DNA from: Pseudomonadota bacterium | GTDB taxonomy: Bacteria; Pseudomonadota; Gammaproteobacteria; Pseudomonadales; Moraxellaceae | DNA length: 64,000 nt | Direction: 5' to 3' | NCBI GenBank assembly: GCA_021851865.1 | Contig: JAJZBU010000008.1 | Coordinates: 1 to 64,000 of the forward strand | Part shown: positions 9,363-18,286 of the stretch, piece by piece | How the letters are laid out: the number at the start of each line of letters is the position of its first letter | Numbering within the stretch: position 1 is the first letter of the stretch | Notes under the pieces: model-generated | Database searches by the model: none | Told to the model about the DNA's origin: nothing | Seen by the model: the letters and a program-made list of their open reading frames with translations, nothing else | Program-made: the position numbers and the translations under genes

Positions 9363-9739
9363 TCCGGAATCCCTGATGAATTGACAATGTGGTTCCACTC
9401 CAGCGCCCGCTTACGCCAGTGGGTGTCGATGGTTTGCGTGAAATCGGGGCGAACCAGCTTGGCGCGGGCTTCGCACCAGTCGACGGATTCGCGGCGGATG
9501 ACCACCCCTTCCAGTGCACCGGCGCGATAACGGCTCGCGGTGTCGCGGACCAATTTTTTCAATGTGGGAACCGTGGCCTTGCCATGCAGCACTTGCGGCA
9601 CGGTCACCAAGCCTGCGCTACGTGCCAGTGCATTGCGACGTGCGCTACTCCAGAACCGATCCGCACTGCGGTCGTACACATCAAACAGCAGAAACCAATC
9701 CGGCAGCGTCGCGTAGCCCAGCGAATGACGCGCGCCGCA
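9359..9739 (-). pseudogene. 5'-truncated RNA ligase family gene
   Basis: The open frame encodes the C-terminal about 126 residues of an RNA ligase-type nucleotidyltransferase (RNA_ligase, PF09414 type). It opens with ARHSLGYATLPDWFLLFDVYD, then FWSSARRNALA, VPQVLHG, SRYRAGALEGVVIRRES (ligase motif IV, EGVVIR), RAKLVRPDFTQTID (motif V) and HWRKRALEWN. The N-terminal part with the catalytic KxDG lysine is missing: directly upstream is an in-frame TGA (9740-9742), then unrelated sequence leading to hemX. Without the lysine the product could not be adenylated. It is coupled to the small gene downstream, so the two came as a unit. Confidence 0.82.
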
Positions 9740-9823
9740 TCACAACTGGCTGGCTCCGGCGTGATTGTGTAGTATGCCGAGATGAGCTCCACATCCCTAT
9801 CACCTACCGGGAGGAGAGCCCGC

Positions 9824-10732
9824 ATGCTCCGTCCTGCTCTCAAAATTCTCGTCCTCGCTCTGCTGCTCGCGCTCGGCGCCCGCGCCCTGTGGCTGCAGGA
9901 GCAGCAGGACCGCTCTGAACGCCTCGCCCTGCAGCGGCAGTTGCAGCAGGAGTCGGGGGAGCTCGCCCGGCTCAGCGCCCATCTGGCGCAGCGCACCGCC
10001 TGGGAGCAGAGTCTGAGTGACGACCATCGCCGCCTCAACGCCTGGAAGATCGAGGAGATCGCTTTTGACCTGCACCTGGCCGAGCGTGAACTGCGCCTCG
10101 ACCAGGACTTCGCCGACGCCGAGGCTCTGCTGCAATCGGCGAGCGATCTCGCCACCGGCGAAGAAGATCCCGCCTGGCTGTCGTTGCGCGCCGCCCTCGC
10201 CAGTGACCTGCTGGCGGTAAAGAGCCAGCCACACGTCGACGTTGCTGCCGCCTATCTGCGTCTGCAGGCGCTGACCGGCCTGATGGCACACCTGCAGGCG
10301 CCACAACGCCTACCGTCCGCCGTAGCGCCGTCGCATGACGCGACGACCTCCCTCCCTGCCAGCGCCAGCGTGGCCAGCCGCTGGCAGGCCGGGTGGCAGT
10401 CCCTGCTCAGTCTGATCCGCATCCAGCATAGTGCCGCCCGTGTCCCACCGCTGCCTAGCGGCCTCGAACTCAGCGCTTTGCGCCTGCGCTTGCAAGGTCT
10501 GCTGCAGGACGCCGCCTGGGCCCTGCTGCATCGCCAGACGGCGGTCTACCACGCGGCGCTGCAGCAGTGCGACGCCAGCTTGTCGCAGCACGCCCTGCTC
10601 CTCGACGCCGCCTCGCTCAAGCTCGCTCACAGCGAGTTGCAGGAGCTCACCGCACTCAGTTTTGATCTGTCGCCTCCCGGTCTCGACGCCAGCCTGCGCG
10701 CCGTGCGCCAGCTGCAAGGAGGCGCGCAGTGA
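9824..10732 (+). CDS. hemX: HemX-like membrane protein
   Basis: 302 residues with one N-terminal membrane anchor (ALKILVLALLLALGARALWL) and a long periplasmic Gln/Leu-rich helical region, the form of proteobacterial HemX. The ATG at 9824 follows GGGAGGAGAG; an upstream ATG at 9782 has no site. It overlaps hemY by four nt. HemX is often annotated as uroporphyrin-III C-methyltransferase, but it lacks a SAM-binding fold and its role in haem metabolism is unsettled. The N-terminal charged tail usual in Pseudomonas HemX is absent. Confidence 0.85.
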   Translation: MLRPALKILVLALLLALGARALWLQEQQDRSERLALQRQLQQESGELARLSAHLAQRTAWEQSLSDDHRRLNAWKIEEIAFDLHLAERELRLDQDFADAEALLQSASDLATGEEDPAWLSLRAALASDLLAVKSQPHVDVAAAYLRLQALTGLMAHLQAPQRLPSAVAPSHDATTSLPASASVASRWQAGWQSLLSLIRIQHSAARVPPLPSGLELSALRLRLQGLLQDAAWALLHRQTAVYHAALQQCDASLSQHALLLDAASLKLAHSELQELTALSFDLSPPGLDASLRAVRQLQGGAQ

Positions 10733-11949
10733 AGCTGGATTACCTGCTCCTCCTCCTCTGCCTGCTCGCCGGCGCCGCCCTCGGCCTGGCGATGCTCGAA
10801 GATCCCGGCTACGTCCTGCTCAGCTGGCATGGATACACCCTGGCGAGCAGCCTGTGGACCGCCATCGTCGTCGCCAGTGTCGCCGTCACCTTGCTCTTTT
10901 TGCTCCTGCAGGGGCTTTTGCATCTCAGCCATCTGCCGCAGTGGTGGTCGTCCTGGTGGGGTAGACGCCGTCAGGCCGGCGCCTTGGATCTGCTCGAACG
11001 CGGCAGCGATGCCTTCGAGGTCGGCCAATGGGCGCGTGCCGAGAGTTTGCTGTTCAAGTCGGCACGCCGCCTCGACCGCCCCTTCAGCGCCTATCTCTTG
11101 GCCGCCCGCGCCGCCGCCGCGCACAAGGCAATGGACCGCGCCCATCATTATCTTGTCCTAGCCGGTGAAGGTGGTCATCGTCTCGCCACCGGTCTGGCGC
11201 GAGCGCGTCTGCAGCTCGACGCTGGCGACTGGGAACAGGCCGCCGGCCAGCTGCGCCACCTGCACAGCGAGTACGGCAGTCAGGTCGAGGTGATCAAACT
11301 GCTGCTGCACACCCTCGCCAAACTCGGCCGTTGGGGAGAGATCGCCGAACTGCTGCCCAGCCTGCGCCACCACGCGCGCCGCCAGGATGGCGACGCCTGG
11401 GTGCTCGAACGCCAGGCGCACGAACAAGTCCTCGCCCACATCGCCGCCAGCGGCACCCGCATCAACCGTGAATACACCGAACAAAGACTGCGCGAGTATT
11501 TTCGCGCCCTGCCGCGCCGCCTGCGCGATGAGACCGGCGTCGTCGCCGCCTACGCCCAGGCGCTGATCGACAGCGACCACGATGACCTCGCCCTCACCCT
11601 GCTGCATGAGCGCCTGCAAAGACAATGGCAGAGCGAGTGGGTCGAGCTCTTCGGCCGCTGCCGCAGCAACCAACCGGCGGCAGCGCTGGCCTGGGCCGAG
11701 GACTGGCTGACGGCGCATCCGAATGACCCCATCCTGCTACGCGCTCTGGCGCGGCTCTGTCTGCAGAACCGCCGTTTTAGTGAGGCGCGCGCCTACTTCG
11801 AGTCTTCCTTGCAGCTCCACAAGCAGCCGGAGACCTACGCCGAGCTGATCCGTCTGCTGGTGCGCCTGAATGACCATCAGGCACACCGCTATCTCATCGA
11901 AGGGCTGCAGCTGATGTCTGGCAAGCTGCCTGATCTGCCGCTGCCTTGA
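10729..11949 (+). CDS. hemY: HemY-like membrane protein with TPR-type repeats
   Basis: 406 residues. Two N-terminal hydrophobic segments (about 1-25 and 42-65) are followed by a helical repeat region (LLERGSDAFEVGQWARAESL, RARLQLDAGDWEQAAGQL and similar) of the tetratricopeptide kind. Starts with GTG in the GTGA overlap with the hemX stop. HemY here is the proteobacterial haem-operon protein, not the protoporphyrinogen oxidase of Gram-positives. Its 3' end overlaps the convergent glycosyltransferase gene by 56 nt. Confidence 0.88.
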   Translation: MKLDYLLLLLCLLAGAALGLAMLEDPGYVLLSWHGYTLASSLWTAIVVASVAVTLLFLLLQGLLHLSHLPQWWSSWWGRRRQAGALDLLERGSDAFEVGQWARAESLLFKSARRLDRPFSAYLLAARAAAAHKAMDRAHHYLVLAGEGGHRLATGLARARLQLDAGDWEQAAGQLRHLHSEYGSQVEVIKLLLHTLAKLGRWGEIAELLPSLRHHARRQDGDAWVLERQAHEQVLAHIAASGTRINREYTEQRLREYFRALPRRLRDETGVVAAYAQALIDSDHDDLALTLLHERLQRQWQSEWVELFGRCRSNQPAAALAWAEDWLTAHPNDPILLRALARLCLQNRRFSEARAYFESSLQLHKQPETYAELIRLLVRLNDHQAHRYLIEGLQLMSGKLPDLPLP

Positions 11950-13585
11950 TCTGCCATAGCTCATAACGGCCATAGCGGCCGAAGGGATGCGCGCAAGCGC
12001 TGAGCAAGGCACCGTGCGCCTCGGCCGGACTGACCAACCAGGCATCCGGCCAACGCCGCGCCCACTGCGGCAAGCTGCTGCGCTCAGCGAGCACCCAGCC
12101 GGCCTGGCGGGAGAAGGCGAGGCCATCGAGAAGCTGCTGATCGCCGTCATCTTTGTACATGGCCTGACGTGCACGCCAGTCGCCGAGGATGGGGATGGGA
12201 CGACGGCTATCGAGATAGAAGGGCAGATCGAAGGGAAAGACCGCATAGCTGAGCACGTGCTCATGCGCATGCTGGCGCAGCAGGACCTCGGCGAGCAGCT
12301 GCGAACCCTTGTCATCGGCGCGCGCCGCCACCAGGGCCGCCACCAAAAACAAGGTCAGGCTCGCTTGCAAGGCCCAGAGGCGCAGCAGCGCCTGCCCATG
12401 CCCATGGCGATGCAGGATCGGACCGGCCAGCCAGAGCAGGGCGAGCAAGGCACTGACGACGCGCAGACTCATCGCGACCACCGGCATGCCGCTAACCTGG
12501 AAGGTGACGGCGAACAAGGCCAGGGCCCAGATCACCGCCCCGAGCAGATAGAGCACGCGCGTCGAACGCTCACCCGAGGCCCAGGGCCAGGCGATGGCGG
12601 TGAGCAGGGCGAGAGCCGGCAACACCGGCAGGATGTAGCCGACCAGCTTCGACACCGGAATGCTGAAGAAGATCAGAATGCTGAGCAACCAGATCCAAGC
12701 GAGACGGATGTCCGGGCGCAGGGATGGTGCCGCCGCCGGCATCTTCCAGCGCAGCAGGGTGCTGAACGGAAAAAAGCCGAGCGCCAGACAGATGGCATAA
12801 AACGGCCAGGGCTGGCGGTTGTTGAAGCCACTGCCGACGTAGCGGGTGAACTGCTGCTCGATGAAGAAGTAATGAAAAAAGCCGCCGTAGACACGCTCAA
12901 GAGCGATGAACCAGGGCAGGGCGATGGCCAGGGCGAGGAGGATGCCACTCACCCAGGGCAGGCGCAGCAGATCGCGCCAGCGCTTCTCGGTCGCCACCCA
13001 GATGAGCATGACGAGACCAGGCAGAGCGATGCCGATCAGTCCTTTGGCGAGCAGGCCCAAGGCCGCCGCCACGAAACCCCAGCGTCCCAACCGGTGCGTC
13101 TCCTGACCGCTGCTCTGCAAAGCCCAGGCAAAACTCATGATGCAGACGCCGATCCAGCAGGCGACCACCATGTCGCAGTTGATGTAGTCGCCACCACCGA
13201 GGATGAGCATCGAGCTGGCGAGGATGAGCGCCACCCGCCGCGCCAGACCCTGACCATGGAAGCGTATCGTGTACAGCTGCGTCACCAGCACCAGCAGCCA
13301 GGCGTGCAGGGCCGGCACCAGGCGCGCCACCCAGGCGTGCACACCGAATACCTGCATGAGCGAGGCTTCCAGCCAATAGAGCAGCGGCGGCTTGTGGAAA
13401 AAGGGCAAGCCGTCGATGCGCGGCGTCAGCCAGTCGCCAGAGCGCAGCATCCAGCGGCCGACGTCGCCATAGCGCCCCTCATCCGGGAGCGCGAGCGGGC
13501 GCAGCGTCGCCAGCAAAATGAGCAGCAGGGCGTAGAAGAAATAGAACTGCAGGTCGCGCCGATGCAGGCGATGTTGGGGGGTCAT
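11894..13585 (-). CDS. ArnT-like membrane glycosyltransferase (PMT family)
   Basis: 563 residues, about a dozen membrane segments. The N-terminal periplasmic-loop motif PLALPDEGRYGDVGRWMLRS and the FFHKPPLLYWLEASLM segment are those of ArnT/PMT (GT-83/39) enzymes, which move a sugar from an undecaprenyl carrier to lipid A or protein; the Asp-Glu pair in LPDEGRY is the expected catalytic/metal site. It overlaps the lptF stop as ATGA, so the two are one operon. That places it with lipopolysaccharide export and suggests lipid A as acceptor, but the sugar is unknown and no arn genes are nearby. Confidence 0.82.
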   Translation of the reverse strand: MTPQHRLHRRDLQFYFFYALLLILLATLRPLALPDEGRYGDVGRWMLRSGDWLTPRIDGLPFFHKPPLLYWLEASLMQVFGVHAWVARLVPALHAWLLVLVTQLYTIRFHGQGLARRVALILASSMLILGGGDYINCDMVVACWIGVCIMSFAWALQSSGQETHRLGRWGFVAAALGLLAKGLIGIALPGLVMLIWVATEKRWRDLLRLPWVSGILLALAIALPWFIALERVYGGFFHYFFIEQQFTRYVGSGFNNRQPWPFYAICLALGFFPFSTLLRWKMPAAAPSLRPDIRLAWIWLLSILIFFSIPVSKLVGYILPVLPALALLTAIAWPWASGERSTRVLYLLGAVIWALALFAVTFQVSGMPVVAMSLRVVSALLALLWLAGPILHRHGHGQALLRLWALQASLTLFLVAALVAARADDKGSQLLAEVLLRQHAHEHVLSYAVFPFDLPFYLDSRRPIPILGDWRARQAMYKDDGDQQLLDGLAFSRQAGWVLAERSSLPQWARRWPDAWLVSPAEAHGALLSACAHPFGRYGRYELWQIKAAADQAACQTSAAALR

Positions 13586-14664
13586 GGATTTCCTTGCGCC
13601 GGAGCGAAACGAGCGTGCAGCTCACGCTGAAAGAGAAGGTAAAAGGCCAACAGAGCATAGCCGAGATGCACCCACAGGAAAGCCGCCTGCGGCAGATGCC
13701 GCTTCTCGACGGCCTGCTTGACCATCAACAGCAGAACGATATAGGTGAGATAGACCAGGATACCCGGCAGCAGCTTAAGAAAGCGCCCCTGCCGCGGCTG
13801 CACCCGACTGAGCGCCTGCGCCAGCATCGCCACCACCGGCACCAACAGCACCAGCGATAAGCGCCACTCCAGCTCGGCGCGCGCCAGGATGTCGGAGCGC
13901 TGCAGCAACTGCCGCCCGGTCAAAGCCTTGAGCATGGTCACCGCCTTCGCCGGCGCCTTGGTCAGGAGCAAAGAGTAAGTGGCGAAGGTGATGCGCTGCA
14001 GATGATGGCTGCCGGCGGGCAACTCGTCGCGCTCTCCCGATTCGAGCACGAGGTAACGAGCCCCCGCGTCGACGAGGATGCGCCCATGCGCAGCACGGAT
14101 GACCACCCCGGTCTGATCCTCACCCCCGAGACCACCATAGACGAAGACGTCCTCGAGCTGGCTGCGATCGTCGGAGATGGAGCGCACATAGATGACCTTG
14201 CCGCCCTCCAGCGACTGAAACAGGCCCGGCCGCAAGATCTCGAAGGAATTGCGCGCCGCCTGCTGCGAGAACAGTTCCTCAGCGCGATAATTGGCGCGCG
14301 GCGTCACGTACAAGGTCATCACCGCCGAGACGACGAGGACGAGGATCATGCTGGCCGCGGCGATTCTGAGCATATGCCGGGGCCCGAGACCGACCGCCGC
14401 CAGCACCGCCATCTCGCTGTCGACGTACATGCGCCCAAAACTGAGCATCACGCCGATGAAGAAAGACAGCGGCAGAATGAACTCGAGAAAGGCGGGTGAC
14501 TGATAGCAGAGCAGAGAAAAGAGCAGGTCGACGTCAAGACGGCCCTGCGTCGCCATATAGAAATACTTGATGACCCGACTACCGGCGATGATCGTGAACA
14601 GGACGCCGAGCACTGCCAGCGAAGACTGTAGGATCTGCGCATTGATGTAACGCTTGATGATCAT
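13582..14664 (-). CDS. lptF: LPS export ABC permease LptF
   Basis: 360 residues, with membrane segments at both ends and a periplasmic beta-jellyroll middle (about 120-260). The N-terminus MIIKRYINAQILQS and the SFFIGVMLSFGRMYVDSEMAVLAAVG segment match LptF, as does RLSLVLLVPVVAMLAQALSRVQPRQGRFLKLLPG. It takes LPS from the inner membrane together with LptG and LptB. No lptG follows; the place is taken by the ArnT-like gene. The ATG at 14664 matches the family start; an upstream in-frame start at 14685 is unlikely. Confidence 0.9.
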   Translation of the reverse strand: MIIKRYINAQILQSSLAVLGVLFTIIAGSRVIKYFYMATQGRLDVDLLFSLLCYQSPAFLEFILPLSFFIGVMLSFGRMYVDSEMAVLAAVGLGPRHMLRIAAASMILVLVVSAVMTLYVTPRANYRAEELFSQQAARNSFEILRPGLFQSLEGGKVIYVRSISDDRSQLEDVFVYGGLGGEDQTGVVIRAAHGRILVDAGARYLVLESGERDELPAGSHHLQRITFATYSLLLTKAPAKAVTMLKALTGRQLLQRSDILARAELEWRLSLVLLVPVVAMLAQALSRVQPRQGRFLKLLPGILVYLTYIVLLLMVKQAVEKRHLPQAAFLWVHLGYALLAFYLLFQRELHARFAPAQGNP

Positions 14665-14716
14665 GCCGCCGGCCCTGCCTCGCATCGCGGCGCATTATAG
14701 CGCATGCTCTTGCGCC

Positions 14717-15025
14717 TTAGAAAGCCACCCCGGCCAAACCCTGCTCATCCAGAACGCGGCGCAGCAAAGACTCCAGCGTCTCGCCGGTGGTCGCACAGAA
14801 CCAGTCGTCACCCTGCCAGGACAGATGGTACCCGCCACTGCGCGCCGCCAGCCAGAGCTCCTCGACGGCCGCCTGACGGTTGATGATGACGCGACTACCC
14901 TGCGGCAGGATCATCTCGAGCATGCCGTCGGCAGCGCGATAGTCGATATCGACTTCGTCCTCGATCGCCATGATACGGTCTTCGATCCGGCGCAAAGTCA
15001 CCTCGATACGGTCGGCATACGTCAT
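14717..15025 (-). CDS. cyaY: Frataxin homologue CyaY
   Basis: 102 residues, a single acidic frataxin domain. IEDEVDIDYRAADGMLEMIL forms the acidic first helix and strand, and the core shows INRQAAVEELWLAARSGGYH followed by DDWFCATTGETLESLLRRVL. CyaY binds iron and modulates IscS in Fe-S assembly. It is divergent from lptM-lysA, as in enterics and Pseudomonas, where it is a neighbour of cyaA; here cyaA is some 13 kb away. Confidence 0.93.
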   Translation of the reverse strand: MTYADRIEVTLRRIEDRIMAIEDEVDIDYRAADGMLEMILPQGSRVIINRQAAVEELWLAARSGGYHLSWQGDDWFCATTGETLESLLRRVLDEQGLAGVAF

Positions 15026-15125
15026 ACGGACTTCCTCTTCCAGACAAATCCAGGCAAAGCTAGGGTAGCGACGCCGCTCGCTATATACTAGGGGCAGAAT
15101 CGCAGCTGTCAGGAAATTTTCATCG

Positions 15126-15386
15126 ATGTCGAGACCCCTTTGCGCTCTCGCGCTCTGCCTGTCGCTGGCCGCTTGTGGCCAGAAAGGCCCGCTCTATATG
15201 CCCGGCCATGCGCCGAAGAGTCATCGTCACCTCGGTGGCGCGCCCGCTGCACCCGCTGCACCCGCTGCACCCGCTGCACCCGCTGCACCCGCTGCACCCG
15301 CTGCACCCGCTGCACCCGCTGCACCCGCTGCACCCGCTGCACCCGCTGCACCGACGCCGACCACCAACACGACGCAGGGGAACTGA
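15126..15386 (+). CDS. lptM: LptM (YifL) lipoprotein with a Pro-Ala-Ala repeat tail
   Basis: 86 residues. Signal peptide with lipobox LAAC, lipidation at Cys17, then CGQKGPLYMP, the hallmark of LptM, which assists LptD oxidation and the LPS translocon in the outer membrane. After residue 38 the sequence is almost only Pro-Ala-Ala units, coded by a perfect 9-nt tandem repeat. It ends in a Thr/Asn-rich tail. It is 3 nt before lysA, the conserved position of lptM. Confidence 0.9.
   Translation: MSRPLCALALCLSLAACGQKGPLYMPGHAPKSHRHLGGAPAAPAAPAAPAAPAAPAAPAAPAAPAAPAAPAAPAAPTPTTNTTQGN
15243..15350 (+). repeat. 9-nt tandem repeat, 12 copies, inside lptM
   Basis: CCCGCTGCA is repeated twelve times without error, encoding Pro-Ala-Ala in the lptM frame. 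Copy-number change would shorten or lengthen the lipoprotein stalk without shifting the frame. The perfect identity indicates recent expansion or ongoing slippage. Confidence 0.95.
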
Positions 15387-15389
15387 ACG

Positions 15390-16652
15390 ATGCCTCCGAG
15401 TACTTCACTGCAGGGACGCCTGCGTCTCGGCCAGCATGACGCCGAGGCCCTCGCCGAGCGCTTCGGTACACCGCTCTACGTCTATGACCGGGCCCTCATC
15501 GAGAGCCGCTATCGCAGCCTCGACGCCGCTTTCAGCGGCCTGCGCCACCGCATCTGCTACGCCGTCAAGGCCAACTCCAACCTCGCGGTGTTGCAGCTGC
15601 TGGCGCATCTGGGCGCCGGCTTCGACATCGTCTCCGGTGGTGAGCTGGCGCGCGTCGTCGCCGCTGGCGGCGATCCCGGCAAGGTGGTCTTCTCCGGCGT
15701 CGGCAAGAGCCCGGCCGAGATTGAGGAGGCTCTGCGCCTCGGCATCCATTGCTTCAACGTCGAGTCGGCCGCCGAACTCGATCTGATCGCCAGCATCGCC
15801 GCCGCGCGCGGCGTCCTGGCGCCGGTGTCCCTGCGCGTCAACCCCGACGTCGACGCCGGCACCCATCCCTACATCTCGACCGGCCTGCGCGACAACAAGT
15901 TCGGCGTTCCCATCGAGGAGGCCCTGGCGCTCTATCGGCATGCGGCGGCACAGCCCTATCTGCGGGTGACCGGCATCGACTGCCATATCGGTTCGCAACT
16001 GGTGTCGGTGCAGCCCTTCGTCGACGCCCTGCAACGCGTCATGCACCTGGTCGATCAGCTGGCCGAGCACGACATCCATCTCGGCCACGTCGACATCGGC
16101 GGTGGTCTCGGCGTCAGCTATCGCGGCGAGCAGCCGCCCTCGGCGCAGGACTATGTCGAGGCGTTGCGCCCCCAGTTCCACGGGCGGCAACTGCAGATCA
16201 TCTGCGAGCCCGGCCGCTGGCTGGTCGCCGATGCTGGCACCTTGCTCACCCGCGTGCTCTGCCTCAAGGACAATGGCGATCGGCATTTTGCCGTCGTCGA
16301 TGCGGCGATGAACGATCTGCTGCGTCCGGCCCTCTATGGTGCCTGGATGCAGATCCGTGAGACCGGCGACGTCGCCGCCGAGGAACGACTCTACGACGTC
16401 GTCGGCCCCGTCTGTGAGAGCGCCGACCATCTCGGCAAGGACCGCCTGCTACGGCTACGCGCTGGTTCCCTGCTGGCGGTGATGCAGGCCGGCGCCTATG
16501 GCTTCTCCATGAGCTCCAACTACAATACCCGGCCGCGTCCGGCCGAGGTCATGGTCGACGCCGACCAAGTCTATCTCGTCCGTCGCCGCGAGACGCTCGC
16601 CGACCTCATGCACGGCGAGACCCTGCTGCCGCTGACGGCCGCGAAGGAGTGA
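15390..16652 (+). CDS. lysA: Diaminopimelate decarboxylase
   Basis: Converts meso-diaminopimelate to lysine with PLP, cytoplasmic. 420 residues. Fold type III features are present: the PLP lysine in [17 protein letters not shown], the glycine-rich [11 protein letters not shown], the [12 protein letters not shown] histidine segment, [19 protein letters not shown], and the active-site cysteine in [14 protein letters not shown] at 15390, 3 nt after lptM. It is in an operon with dapF, which supplies its substrate. Confidence 0.97.
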   Translation: MPPSTSLQGRLRLGQHDAEALAERFGTPLYVYDRALIESRYRSLDAAFSGLRHRICYAVKANSNLAVLQLLAHLGAGFDIVSGGELARVVAAGGDPGKVVFSGVGKSPAEIEEALRLGIHCFNVESAAELDLIASIAAARGVLAPVSLRVNPDVDAGTHPYISTGLRDNKFGVPIEEALALYRHAAAQPYLRVTGIDCHIGSQLVSVQPFVDALQRVMHLVDQLAEHDIHLGHVDIGGGLGVSYRGEQPPSAQDYVEALRPQFHGRQLQIICEPGRWLVADAGTLLTRVLCLKDNGDRHFAVVDAAMNDLLRPALYGAWMQIRETGDVAAEERLYDVVGPVCESADHLGKDRLLRLRAGSLLAVMQAGAYGFSMSSNYNTRPRPAEVMVDADQVYLVRRRETLADLMHGETLLPLTAAKE

Positions 16653-16654
16653 TC

Positions 16655-17509
16655 ATGCAGCTCGAATTCAGCAAAATGCACGGCCTCGGCAATGACTTTA
16701 TGGTCATCGATCTGATCAGCCAGCGCTTTCACCTCCATCCAAGCGCCGTGCGCAAACTCGCCGACCCGCACTTCGGGGTCGGCTTCGATCAGCTGCTGAT
16801 CGTCGAGGCGCCGACCCGGCCCGACGTCGATTTCCGTTACCGCGTCTTCAACGCCGACGGCTCGGAAGTGGCTCAGTGCGGCAATGGCGCGCGTTGCTTC
16901 GCCCGCTTTGTGCGCGACCGCCGCCTGACGCGCAAGAACCGCCTGCACGTCGAGACGCAGAGCGGCGTCATCGTGCTGCAGATCCAGGACGACCAGCGCG
17001 TCACCGTCGACATGGGACCGGCCCGTCTCGACCCGGAAGTCATCCCCTTTCATGCGCCGCAACGCGCGCCCACCTATGAGCTGCTGGTCGCCGGGGAGGC
17101 GTTCGAAGTCGGCGCCGTGAGCATGGGCAATCCGCACGTCGTGCTCAACGTTGCCGACGTCGACGAGGCCGACGTCGCCCGTCTCGGGCCGCTGCTCGAG
17201 CAGCATGAGCGTTTCCCGCAGCGCGTCAACGTCGGCTTCATGCAAGTGGTCGATCGCCGTACCCTGCGTCTGCGCGTCTATGAACGCGGCACCGGCGAGA
17301 CCCTGGCCTGCGGCACCGGCGCCTGCGCCGCCGTCGTCAGCGGCCGCCTGCGCGGCTGGCTCGACGAAGAAGTGCGCGTCGTCCTGCCCGGCGGCGAACT
17401 CGACATCAGCTGGGCCGGTGGCGACGCTCACGTCATGATGACCGGACCGGCCACCCGGGTGTTCGACGGCGTCATCCGCCAGAGTGATCTGCTCAGCGCC
17501 CAGGAGTGA
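16655..17509 (+). CDS. dapF: Diaminopimelate epimerase
   Basis: Interconverts LL- and meso-diaminopimelate, feeding both peptidoglycan and lysine. 284 residues. N-terminus [20 protein letters not shown]; both catalytic cysteines are present, in [13 protein letters not shown] and [16 protein letters not shown] at 16655 is chosen because AAGGAG at the lysA stop is spaced five nt before it; a GTG two codons upstream is less likely. Confidence 0.97.
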   Translation: MQLEFSKMHGLGNDFMVIDLISQRFHLHPSAVRKLADPHFGVGFDQLLIVEAPTRPDVDFRYRVFNADGSEVAQCGNGARCFARFVRDRRLTRKNRLHVETQSGVIVLQIQDDQRVTVDMGPARLDPEVIPFHAPQRAPTYELLVAGEAFEVGAVSMGNPHVVLNVADVDEADVARLGPLLEQHERFPQRVNVGFMQVVDRRTLRLRVYERGTGETLACGTGACAAVVSGRLRGWLDEEVRVVLPGGELDISWAGGDAHVMMTGPATRVFDGVIRQSDLLSAQE

Positions 17510-17572
17510 GCACGGGGTGCTTTCTTGCACCCCCATTTCCAGCTAGGATGCAGCATCGACAGGAGATCGGGC

Positions 17573-18286
17573 ATGAGTCAAGAGGAGCATACGGAGGAAC
17601 ACACGGGGGAGCACACGGAGGAGGAACTCGGCGTCGTCGCCTATCTGCGCCAGCACCCCGAGTTCTTTCTCCGCCACGGCGAGCTGCTCGCCGATCTGGA
17701 GATCCCGCACGACAGCGGTGACGCTATCTCCCTGGTGACGCGCCAGATCAGCGTCCTGCGCGAACGCAACGAGGAACTGCGCAACCGCCTGCAGCGCCTG
17801 CTCGACGTCGCCCGCGACAACGATCACATCTTCGCCCGCACCCGCCAGCTCGTCCTCGACATGCTCGCCTGTGACGACGCCGACAGCCTGCTCACCGAGC
17901 TGCTCGCCGGCCTCAAACAGCATTTTGATCTCGACCTCTGCGAGATCATCCTCTTCGATCTCGGCGACAACGTGCCGGCGCACTGCCGTCCTGTCGCCTT
18001 GCAAACGGTACGTGAACATCTGCCCGCCCTGATCGAAGCACCGGTCGTCTGCGGCCTCCTGCGTCTCGATGAACTCGAGTTTTTGTTCGGTGAGCGCGCT
18101 GCTCTCGTCGGTTCGGCTGCGGTGGTGCAACTGCAGCACGCCCACATCCACGGCCTTCTCGCCATCGGCCATCGTCAGCGTGATCACTACCGCAGCAGCA
18201 TGGACACCCTCTTCGTGCACCACATCGGCGAGATCCTCGCCCGCCAGCTCACGCAGCACTGCCGCCGTGTCCCAGCCAGGGCCTGA
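17573..18286 (+). CDS. DUF484 family GAF-like protein
   Basis: 237 residues. N-terminus acidic (repeated EEHTEEHTGEH), then VVAYLRQHPEFFLRHGELLADLEIPH, the hallmark of DUF484, a coiled coil (ISVLRERNEELRNRLQRLL), and a GAF-like domain. ATG at 17573 has AGGAGAT upstream. The family lies between dapF and xerC throughout Gammaproteobacteria; its function is unknown. It overlaps xerC by 20 nt. Confidence 0.9.
   Translation: MSQEEHTEEHTGEHTEEELGVVAYLRQHPEFFLRHGELLADLEIPHDSGDAISLVTRQISVLRERNEELRNRLQRLLDVARDNDHIFARTRQLVLDMLACDDADSLLTELLAGLKQHFDLDLCEIILFDLGDNVPAHCRPVALQTVREHLPALIEAPVVCGLLRLDELEFLFGERAALVGSAAVVQLQHAHIHGLLAIGHRQRDHYRSSMDTLFVHHIGEILARQLTQHCRRVPARA

Noticed and set aside
15243-15350. 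CRISPR array
   Set aside because: The units are 9 nt and contiguous with no spacers, and they lie within a lipoprotein gene.
15109-15471. Minus-strand frame with Arg-Val-Gln repeats
   Set aside because: It is only the reverse reading of the 9-nt repeat in lptM.
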